Shown here piece after piece: positions 5,929 through 12,333 of a DNA stretch of 14,464 nt. The position numbers and the translations under genes are program-made. Position 1 is the stretch's first letter. Every line of letters begins with the position of its first letter. The stretch covers positions 1 through 14,464 of the forward strand of contig SKJZ01000015.1 of the NCBI GenBank assembly GCA_007121755.1, in the 5' to 3' direction. The stretch is from Halorhodospira sp. GTDB taxonomy: Bacteria; Pseudomonadota; Gammaproteobacteria; Nitrococcales; Halorhodospiraceae. Under the pieces are notes generated by a model. That model saw nothing but the letters and a program-made list of their open reading frames with translations, made no database searches and was not told where the DNA came from.

Positions 5929-6807
5929 ATGTCCGTTTCTGCATCACTGGTAAAGGAGCTTCGGGAGCGTACCGGCTCCGGCATGATGGAGTGCAAGAAG
6001 GCGTTGGTGGAGACCGACGGCGATATCGAGGCCGCGGCCGACATTATGCGCAAGAAGGGATTGGCGAAGGCCGACAAGAAAGCCGGCCGCGTGGCGGCCG
6101 AGGGCCGGATCGCCGCGGCCCGTTCGGAAGACGGCCGCACCGGGGTGTTGGTCGAGATCAACAGCGAGACTGATTTTGTCGCCAAGGGCGACGACTTTTT
6201 GGCCTTTGCCGATGCGATCGCCCAACGCGCGTTGGACGACGCGCCGGAAGACTTGGAAGGCCTACTGGAGTGCCGGATTGACGGTCGCAGCATCGAGACT
6301 GCACGTCAGGAGTTGGTCGCCAAAGTGGGTGAGAATGTTCAGGTGAGGCGGTTCGTCCGTTTCGCCGATAGCGCCCATACTGTGGCCCAGTATCTGCACG
6401 GGGCGCGCATCGGCGTGATGGTGGAGTTGGAAGGCGGCGACGAAGCGCTGGGCCGGGATCTGGCCATGCACATCGCGGCCTCCTCGCCGCTCTGCGTCTC
6501 CCCGGAGGATGTGCCGGCGGATCAGTTGGCCAAGGAGAAGGATATCCTGATGGCGCAAGCCGCCGAGAGTGGCAAGCCGCCGGAGATTGTCGAGAAGATG
6601 GTCGAGGGGCGGTTGAACAAGCACCTGAAGGAGATCACATTGCTGGGGCAGCCCTTCGTCAAGGATCCCGACCAGTCCGTGGAACAATTGCTCAAGGGCG
6701 CCGGCGCCCGGGTTGTCAGCTTCGTGCGTTATGCGGTGGGCGAAGGCAAGGAGAAAAAGCAGGAGAGCTTCGCCGACGAGGTGATGGCACAGGTCAAGGG
6801 CTCCTGA
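5929..6807 (+). CDS. tsf: Translation elongation factor Ts
   Basis: EF-Ts is the nucleotide exchange factor that releases GDP from EF-Tu in the cytoplasm. The 292-residue product has the N-terminal UBA-like domain (about 1-55, [22 protein letters not shown]). It also has the exchange motif [10 protein letters not shown] (81-90), whose D82-F83 pair corresponds to the EF-Tu-contacting D80-F81 of E. coli. The two-part core ends with the [11 protein letters not shown] and [15 protein letters not shown] segments, then a C-terminal [16 protein letters not shown] tail. It is slightly longer than E. coli EF-Ts (283). The ATG is preceded by GAGAAGG about 10 bases upstream. It is cotranscribed with rpsB across a hairpin-bearing gap, with pyrH 16 bases downstream. 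Confidence 0.98.
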   Translation: MSVSASLVKELRERTGSGMMECKKALVETDGDIEAAADIMRKKGLAKADKKAGRVAAEGRIAAARSEDGRTGVLVEINSETDFVAKGDDFLAFADAIAQRALDDAPEDLEGLLECRIDGRSIETARQELVAKVGENVQVRRFVRFADSAHTVAQYLHGARIGVMVELEGGDEALGRDLAMHIAASSPLCVSPEDVPADQLAKEKDILMAQAAESGKPPEIVEKMVEGRLNKHLKEITLLGQPFVKDPDQSVEQLLKGAGARVVSFVRYAVGEGKEKKQESFADEVMAQVKGS

Positions 6808-6823
6808 ACGCGGGAGACGAGGT

Positions 6824-7570
6824 ATGAGTGAGTTGCACTATCGCCGCGTGCTGATCAAGCTCAGCGGCGAGGCGTTGCTCGGTGACAGCGCCTACGGCAT
6901 CAGTCCGGAGGTGTTGACACGGCTGGCCGCGGAAGTCGCCGAGGTCAGCGCGTTGGGCGTTGAGACCGCGCTGGTGCTCGGCGGCGGCAATATCTTCCGC
7001 GGCGCCGGCATGGCCGCAAAGGGGATGGATCGGGTTACCGCCGACCATATGGGGATGCTGGCCACGGTGATGAATTCACTGGCCCTGCAGGATGCGTTGG
7101 AGCGCCGGAACGTCTTTTGCCGCGTGATGTCGGCGATCGAGATTAACGAGGTGTGCGAGGATTATATCCGCCGTCGTGCCGTCCGGCACCTGGAGAAGGG
7201 GCGGGTGGTGATCTTCGCCGGCGGGACCGGCAATCCGTTCTTCACCACCGACTCCGCGGCCAGCCTGCGGGCGGTGGAGATCGGCGCCGACCTGATGCTC
7301 AAGGGCACCAAGGTGGACGGGGTCTACTCCGCCGATCCGGTGACCCATCTGGACGCCAAGCGTTACGAGCACTTGACCTACGACGAGGTCCTGCACCGGC
7401 AGTTGAATGTGATGGACGCGACGGCCATTGTTCTCTGCCGCGATCAGGGGATGCGTATCATGGTCTTCGATATCACCCAGCCGGGGGCGATGGTCCGGGC
7501 GGTACGCGGTGAGCCCGTCGGTACCGTGGTGGACAATGGCTCGGCCGGCGCTGAAGGGGAGGCACTGTGA
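6824..7570 (+). CDS. pyrH: Uridylate (UMP) kinase
   Basis: This cytosolic kinase of the amino acid kinase family converts UMP plus ATP to UDP. It is unrelated to eukaryotic UMP/CMP kinases and is usually hexameric and GTP-activated. Features are K12 in [12 protein letters not shown] (10-20), the glycine loop GGGNIFRG (53-60), [10 protein letters not shown] (72-81), and the UMP-binding [14 protein letters not shown] (133-146). [14 protein letters not shown] (159-172) follows for ATP and substrate binding. At 248 residues it carries a short extra tail after VGTVVDNG relative to E. coli (241). The ATG has purine-rich GGGAGACGAGG directly upstream. The stop overlaps the frr start as GTGA, so frr translation is probably coupled to it. 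Confidence 0.98.
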   Translation: MSELHYRRVLIKLSGEALLGDSAYGISPEVLTRLAAEVAEVSALGVETALVLGGGNIFRGAGMAAKGMDRVTADHMGMLATVMNSLALQDALERRNVFCRVMSAIEINEVCEDYIRRRAVRHLEKGRVVIFAGGTGNPFFTTDSAASLRAVEIGADLMLKGTKVDGVYSADPVTHLDAKRYEHLTYDEVLHRQLNVMDATAIVLCRDQGMRIMVFDITQPGAMVRAVRGEPVGTVVDNGSAGAEGEAL

Positions 7571-8124
7571 TTGAGGAGATTCGTCAGGACGCCGAGCAGC
7601 GGATGCAGAAGAGCGTGGAGAGCTTCCGCCACGAATTGAGCCGGCTGCGCACCGGCCGCGCCCATACGAGCTTGGTGGACCATATCCAGGTGGAGTACTA
7701 CGGTAGCAAGGTGCCGTTGCGGCAGGTGGCCAATGTATCCGTGGAGGATGCCCGCACCCTGTCGGTCACGCCGTGGGAGCAACAGATGGTGCCGGTGATT
7801 GAGAAGGCGGTCATGAGTTCCGATCTCGGACTGATGCCGACCTCGGCCGGACAGGTGGTGCGCATTCCGTTGCCGCAGTTGACCGAAGATCGGCGGCGCG
7901 ATCTGGTGAAGGTGGTTAAGCAGGAGGCCGAGCAGGCGCGGGTCGCCATCCGCAATATTCGGCGCGAGGCCAATTCCGATTTGAAGGAACTGACCAAGGA
8001 GAAAGAGATCACTGAGGACGACGAGCGTCGGGGCCAGGAGGCGGTCCAGAAGATCACGGACCACTATGTGTCGGAGATCGACCGGATCCTGGAGGAGAAA
8101 GAGCAGGAGCTGATGGAGGTCTAG
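7567..8124 (+). CDS. frr: Ribosome recycling factor
   Basis: RRF works with EF-G to split the post-termination ribosome. The 185-residue length equals E. coli RRF, and the sequence is colinear with it. [32 protein letters not shown] opens helix 1 of the three-helix bundle. [24 protein letters not shown] starts the beta/alpha domain, and [33 protein letters not shown] covers the next helix. The start is a GTG that overlaps the pyrH stop (GTGA, 7567-7570). It is the only start that gives the conserved N-terminus, and an internal GGGGAGG in the pyrH end serves as the Shine-Dalgarno. uppS follows after 13 bases. Confidence 0.97.
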   Translation: MIEEIRQDAEQRMQKSVESFRHELSRLRTGRAHTSLVDHIQVEYYGSKVPLRQVANVSVEDARTLSVTPWEQQMVPVIEKAVMSSDLGLMPTSAGQVVRIPLPQLTEDRRRDLVKVVKQEAEQARVAIRNIRREANSDLKELTKEKEITEDDERRGQEAVQKITDHYVSEIDRILEEKEQELMEV

Positions 8125-8137
8125 CGGGCTGCGCCGT

Positions 8138-8911
8138 ATGGATACCGATCTCTGCGAGCACACGCTGGAGCGCCTCTCGAATCTGCGCCTGCCTCGCCAT
8201 TTGGCGGTGATCATGGATGGCAACGGACGATGGGCCGAACGGCGCGGCCAACCGCGCCACGTCGGCCATCGGGCGGGCATCCGCGCGGTGCGGACGATTA
8301 TCGAGGCGGCGGCCCGGCTCAAGCTGGACGCGCTGACCCTTTTCGCTTTCAGCAGCGAGAATTGGCGCCGGCCCAAGGGCGAGGTGCGGGTGCTGATGGA
8401 GTTGTTCCGCGCCACGCTCGATCGTGAGTTGGAGCGCCTCCATCAGAACCGTATCCGCTTGCGCGTGATCGGTGACCGGGAGCGCCTTGAGAAGCCGCTG
8501 CGCCAGCGGCTCGACCACGCCGAGAGGCTGACCCGGGACAACGCCGGGCTGACGCTGGTCGTCGCCACCAGTTACGGTGGCCGTTGGGAGCTGGCGGAAG
8601 CCGCCCGGCGTTTGGGCGAGGCAGTGCGGCGCGGAGAGATTGATCCGGAGCAGATCGACGAGGAGTGCTTTGCCGGCGCGCTCTCCGTGCCGGACGTGTG
8701 CGCGCCGGACCTCTTTATTCGCACCGGCGGAGAGCGCCGGCTTTCCAATTTCCTGCTTTGGCAACTGGCCTACACGGAACTCTACTTTACCGAGACCCTG
8801 TGGCCCGACTTCGGGCTTGAGGACTTGGGCGCCGCCCTGGAGGATTTCGCCGGCAGGGAGCGCCGCTTCGGCCGCACCGGGGAGCAACTCGGACGGATTC
8901 GGCATGCTTAG
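8138..8911 (+). CDS. uppS: Undecaprenyl diphosphate synthase (cis-prenyltransferase)
   Basis: The enzyme condenses eight isopentenyl diphosphates onto farnesyl diphosphate with cis geometry. The product, undecaprenyl diphosphate, becomes the lipid carrier for peptidoglycan and O-antigen. Motifs are complete: catalytic D27 in AVIMDGNGRWA (23-33), FAFSSENWRRP (69-79), and APDLFIRTGGERRLSNFLLWQLAYTELYF (189-217). In the last motif R195 and R201 bind diphosphate and E214 helps bind magnesium. At 257 residues it is in the normal range. The Shine-Dalgarno is weak, so it may be re-initiated after frr. Its end overlaps cdsA by 8 bases. dxr, two genes downstream, feeds the same isoprenoid pathway. Confidence 0.97.
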   Translation: MDTDLCEHTLERLSNLRLPRHLAVIMDGNGRWAERRGQPRHVGHRAGIRAVRTIIEAAARLKLDALTLFAFSSENWRRPKGEVRVLMELFRATLDRELERLHQNRIRLRVIGDRERLEKPLRQRLDHAERLTRDNAGLTLVVATSYGGRWELAEAARRLGEAVRRGEIDPEQIDEECFAGALSVPDVCAPDLFIRTGGERRLSNFLLWQLAYTELYFTETLWPDFGLEDLGAALEDFAGRERRFGRTGEQLGRIRHA

Positions 8912-9731
8912 GGCGAGGGTGCTGACGGCGCTGGTCCTGGGACCGGCGTTGTTGGCCGCGGTATGGTTTCTGCCCACTGGTGCGGTAGCAGCGATTCTGG
9001 CCGCGGTGGCCGGTCTGGCGGCGTGGGAGTGGACCTCCCTTATGGGCTTGCGGGATGCCGGCGCGCGGGTGTTGGCGCTGACGCTCTTCGCCGTGACTCT
9101 GGCCGGTGGGTGGGCGCTGCTGGAGATCGACGGCGCGGCGCCGCTGGCTTTGGCCTTGGCGGCGGGTTGGTGGGGCGTGGCGGCGCTGTGGACCGTGGCC
9201 TACGGGTTGGGCCGCGGGGATGATCCGCCCCCGCTTGCACTCGCCGCTATTGTCGGTTGGTTCGTCCTGTGGCCTTGCTGGCTGGCGCTGGTCTACCTCC
9301 ACGGGCATACGCCGTGGGGGCCGTTCTGGCTTACCTTCCTCTTTCTGTTGGTATGGGCGGCCGATATCGGCGCCTACTTCGCCGGCCGCGCGTTCGGCCG
9401 CCACCGTCTGGCGCCGCGAATCAGTCCGGGGAAGACCTGGGAGGGCGTTGCCGGCGGGGCCGTGTTGGCGGTCCTGGTGGGCGTGCTCTTCGTGGCCGTG
9501 TTGGCGCCACAGGGGCCGCCGTGGATTGTGCTGCTGCCACTACTGGTCGGGGTGGTGGCGATCTCTGTGGTGGGCGATCTGTTCGAGAGCATGCTGAAAC
9601 GCCGCGGCGGCATGAAGGATAGCGGCGGGATTCTACCGGGGCACGGCGGCATCCTCGATCGGGTCGACAGTCTGACGGCGGCCGGGCCGTTGTTGGCAGC
9701 CGGTCTGGCCTGGTGGCAACTGACACTGTGA
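8904..9731 (+). CDS. cdsA: Phosphatidate cytidylyltransferase (CDP-diacylglycerol synthase)
   Basis: CdsA makes CDP-diacylglycerol from CTP and phosphatidic acid in the inner membrane, the precursor of all major phospholipids. The 275-residue protein is strongly hydrophobic with about eight membrane segments (near 7-45 as two, 56-73, 80-103, 113-132, 139-160, 181-201, 206-224, with a C-terminal one near 257-271). The family signature is intact at 229-255: S229, KR, K238-D239, GILPGHGGILDRVD ending in D255. The conserved WAADIGAYFAGR (151-162) and RISPGKTWEG (172-181) segments are also present. The ATG at 8904 lies inside the uppS end and gives the normal MLRARVLTALVL start. Longer in-frame starts would run through uppS. 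The stop overlaps the dxr GTG. Confidence 0.96.
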   Translation: MLRARVLTALVLGPALLAAVWFLPTGAVAAILAAVAGLAAWEWTSLMGLRDAGARVLALTLFAVTLAGGWALLEIDGAAPLALALAAGWWGVAALWTVAYGLGRGDDPPPLALAAIVGWFVLWPCWLALVYLHGHTPWGPFWLTFLFLLVWAADIGAYFAGRAFGRHRLAPRISPGKTWEGVAGGAVLAVLVGVLFVAVLAPQGPPWIVLLPLLVGVVAISVVGDLFESMLKRRGGMKDSGGILPGHGGILDRVDSLTAAGPLLAAGLAWWQLTL

Positions 9732-10924
9732 TCGGGGTTGCGGTATTGGGCGTGACCGGTTCCATCGGTCAGAGCACGCTGGATGTCCTGGCGCGCCACC
9801 CGGAGCATTTCCGTCTCGAGTCGGCCGCCGCCGGGCGGGATGCCGAGGGATTGCTCGCGGTTTGTCGGCACCATCGGCCCCGCCGCGTGGCGTTGGCCGA
9901 TCCGGAGGCGGCCGAACGCCTGCGTGGTTGGCTGGTCGAGGCCGGGGTGACCGGGGTCGAGGTGCTCTCCGGCGACGACGGCGTGGTGGAGATGGTCCGG
10001 GACGACGCCGTCGATACGGTGGTCGCCGCCATTGTCGGCGCCGCCGGTCTGGCCTCGGCGTTGGCCGCGGCGGCGGCCGGCAAGCGTATCCTGTTGGCCA
10101 ACAAGGAGGCGCTGGTGGTCGCCGGGGGGCTCTTTATCAAGACCGCCGAGGCCGGCGGCGCCGAAGTGCTGCCGGTGGACAGCGAGCACAACGCTGTCTT
10201 CCAGTGCCTGCCTGCCGGTGGAGCGGGCGGCTTGCCGTCGATCTCCTGTCAGGCTGGGGTGCGCGATTTGGTATTGACCGCTTCCGGGGGACCGTTTCGT
10301 GACCGCGATCCCGACGCCCTTGCGGGGGTTACCCCGGAACAGGCGTGTGCCCACCCGAACTGGTCCATGGGGCGTAAGATATCAGTCGATTCCGCAACGA
10401 TGATGAACAAGGGCTTGGAAGTTATCGAGGCCTACCACCTGTTCAGCGTGGAACCGAGCCGCATTCGTGTGGTCATTCATCGACAGAGCCTGGTGCATGC
10501 GCTGGTCTGTTACCTGGACGGCTCCATACTGGCTCATATGGGGGCGCCGGATATGCGCGTGCCTATCGCGCATGCGCTGGGCCATCCTCGGCGCCTGGAC
10601 TCGGGGGTGGAAATCCTCGACCTGGTGGCTGCGGGGCGACTGGACTTCGAGGCGCCGGAACCGCGCCGCTATCCCTGTTTGGCGCTGGCTTACCGGGCAT
10701 TGGAGGCGGGCGGAGGGGCGTGCGCGGTGCTCAACGCCGCCAATGAAGTGGCGGTGGAGGCGTTCCTACAGCAGCGCTTGCGCTTCGACCGCATTGCCGA
10801 AGTGGTGGACGCGGCGCTGTCGGCGGTGACGCCGGCCGCGCCGGAGAGCCTGGAAGCGGCATTGGAGGCCGACGCGGCCGGCCGCCGCGCGGCCCACCGC
10901 CATCTGGAAAGGTATACCTGTTGA
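9728..10924 (+). CDS. dxr: 1-deoxy-D-xylulose 5-phosphate reductoisomerase (DXR/IspC)
   Basis: DXR rearranges and reduces DXP to 2-C-methyl-D-erythritol 4-phosphate with NADPH, the committed step of the MEP isoprenoid pathway and the target of fosmidomycin. From the GTG at 9728 the protein has 398 residues, the E. coli length. It shows the NADPH loop LGVTGSIGQST (7-17), LLANKEALV (122-130), metal ligands D151 and E153 in PVDSEHNAVFQ, the flexible loop with H209 in AHPNWSMG, and N227, K228 and E231 in SATMMNKGLEVIE. I chose 9728 because it forms a GTGA overlap with cdsA, like pyrH/frr, and leaves only a short lead before the first strand. An in-frame GTG at 9713 would add five residues (MATDT) and cannot be excluded. 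No strong Shine-Dalgarno is seen for either. Confidence 0.96.
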   Translation: MIGVAVLGVTGSIGQSTLDVLARHPEHFRLESAAAGRDAEGLLAVCRHHRPRRVALADPEAAERLRGWLVEAGVTGVEVLSGDDGVVEMVRDDAVDTVVAAIVGAAGLASALAAAAAGKRILLANKEALVVAGGLFIKTAEAGGAEVLPVDSEHNAVFQCLPAGGAGGLPSISCQAGVRDLVLTASGGPFRDRDPDALAGVTPEQACAHPNWSMGRKISVDSATMMNKGLEVIEAYHLFSVEPSRIRVVIHRQSLVHALVCYLDGSILAHMGAPDMRVPIAHALGHPRRLDSGVEILDLVAAGRLDFEAPEPRRYPCLALAYRALEAGGGACAVLNAANEVAVEAFLQQRLRFDRIAEVVDAALSAVTPAAPESLEAALEADAAGRRAAHRHLERYTC

Positions 10925-10934
10925 GCGACATACC

Positions 10935-12299
10935 ATGACCATTGCGTGGAGTATTGCGGCGTTCATCGTGGCCATCGGCATCCTGGTCACGGTCCACGAA
11001 GCGGGGCACTTTCTGGTCGCGCGGTGGTGCAACGTGCGGGTGTTGCGCTTCTCTGTGGGCTTCGGCACTCCGCTGCTGCGTTGGCACGGACGCGGGCCGG
11101 ACCGCACCGAGTATGTGGTGGCGGCGATCCCGTTAGGCGGCTATGTGCGCATGCTGGATGGCCGTGAGGACGATGTGGCGCCCGAGGAGCGGCACCGGGC
11201 GTTCAACCACCGCCCGCTGGCACAGCGCACGGCGATTGTTGCGGCGGGACCGGCGGCCAACTTCCTCTTCGCCGTCGTGGCCTATTGGGCCGTCGCGGTG
11301 ATCGGGACCGTGGAGATGCGCCCGATCATTGCCGAGCCTCCAGACCAGACCCCGGCGGCCGCGGCGGGCCTTCAGGCCGGCGATGAAGTCCTTAGCGTTG
11401 ACGGCCGGGAGACGCTGACCTGGCAGCAACTGGCAATGACACTGCTCGATGTCGGTTTCACCCGGGAGGATGTTCCGGTGGCAGTGGAGGGCGAGGACGG
11501 CCGTCCGCGAGGGCACTCTCTCGATCTCGCCGCGGAGCCGGCCTTGCGGGAGACCACCGACATCCTCGGCACCGTGGGGCTGCGGCCGTACACGCCCCGG
11601 CTTTTGCCGGTCCTTGGCGCTGTCGTGGACAGCGGTCCCGCCGCCGCCGCCGGTCTGCAGGCCGGCGACCGTATCGTCGCCGTCGACGGTGAACCGGTTG
11701 ATGGGTGGCCCGAACTGGTCGAGCGGATCGAGCCGCGCCCCGGCGAGGAGGTCGGCCTCACCTATCAGCGCGGGGACCGGAGGTTCGAGACGGTGGTGGT
11801 CTTGGACCGCCAGCAGCGCGGGGAGCGCGAAGTCGGCCTGCTCGGTGTTCGGCCCCATGTGCCGGAGGAACTGCGGGAGCGGATGAGCCGGGAGGTGAGT
11901 TACGGCCCGGTCGCGGGGCTCTGGCAAGGGGTGTCGCGAACCTGGGAGACCACCGCGCTGACGGTCAAGGTGCTCTATCGCATGGTCCGGGGCGAGGCGA
12001 CACTGCAGAACATCGGCGGGCCGGTCACGATCGGCCAGTTCGCCGGCGACACGGCCGCGCTGGGAGTGGTACCCTTCCTCGCGTTTTTGGGCATCATCAG
12101 TATCAGCCTCGGCATTGTGAACCTGATACCGGTGCCCATTCTGGATGGCGGGCATCTCCTCTATTTCCTATACGAGGCGATCAGCGGGCGCCCGCCCTCG
12201 GAGAGGGCCCAAGCGATCGGCCAGCGGATCGGCATCCTGGCCTTGATCGGGTTGATGTCCTTGGCCCTCTATAACGATTTCCACCGGCTGTTCGGCTGA
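10935..12299 (+). CDS. rseP: RseP, site-2 intramembrane zinc metalloprotease
   Basis: RseP cleaves anti-sigma factor RseA within the inner membrane after DegS, releasing sigma E; it also clears signal peptide remnants. The 454-residue protein has HEAGH at 21-25 in the first membrane segment (zinc ligands H21 and H25, catalytic E22). The next segment holds the GPAANFLFAVVAYWAV region (105-120). Two periplasmic PDZ domains follow, near 128-215 and 222-305, each with an AAAAGLQAGD core. The C-terminal NLIPVPILDGGHLL (396-409) has the third zinc ligand D404, followed by a last membrane segment (432-446). It is close to E. coli RseP (450). It starts 10 bases after dxr with a weak Shine-Dalgarno. 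bamA, a sigma E target in E. coli, follows directly. Confidence 0.97.
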   Translation: MTIAWSIAAFIVAIGILVTVHEAGHFLVARWCNVRVLRFSVGFGTPLLRWHGRGPDRTEYVVAAIPLGGYVRMLDGREDDVAPEERHRAFNHRPLAQRTAIVAAGPAANFLFAVVAYWAVAVIGTVEMRPIIAEPPDQTPAAAAGLQAGDEVLSVDGRETLTWQQLAMTLLDVGFTREDVPVAVEGEDGRPRGHSLDLAAEPALRETTDILGTVGLRPYTPRLLPVLGAVVDSGPAAAAGLQAGDRIVAVDGEPVDGWPELVERIEPRPGEEVGLTYQRGDRRFETVVVLDRQQRGEREVGLLGVRPHVPEELRERMSREVSYGPVAGLWQGVSRTWETTALTVKVLYRMVRGEATLQNIGGPVTIGQFAGDTAALGVVPFLAFLGIISISLGIVNLIPVPILDGGHLLYFLYEAISGRPPSERAQAIGQRIGILALIGLMSLALYNDFHRLFG

Positions 12300-12318
12300 T
12301 TGGGGGCGTGCGAGGCAT

Positions 12319-12324
12319 GAGGGG
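12319..12324 (+). promoter_or_regulatory. Ribosome binding site deciding the bamA GTG start
   Basis: GAGGGG lies 9 bases before the GTG at 12334. In this frame a TAA at 12328-12330 blocks any earlier start. The next in-frame candidates (GTG 12364, ATG 12367) would remove the basic n-region of the signal peptide. The GTG at 12334 is therefore the best start. Confidence 0.7.
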
Positions 12325-12333
12325 CCGTAAGGC

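Noticed and set aside
8776..8810. GGAACTC resembling a sigma E -35 element upstream of cdsA
   Set aside because: The bases encode the conserved TELYF of UppS, and no acceptable sigma E -10 lies at the right distance. No clear sigma E promoter is visible before rseP or bamA either.
8054..8977. Minus-strand open frame of 307 codons opposite uppS
   Set aside because: It is antisense to a conserved gene, ignores gene boundaries and has no recognisable domain. The same holds for the long minus frames at 7444-8415, 9374-10354, 11133-12155 and 12181-13113.
10111..10118. GCTGGTGG, identical to the E. coli Chi site
   Set aside because: A single 8-base match in G+C-rich coding DNA is readily due to chance, and Chi sequence differs between lineages.
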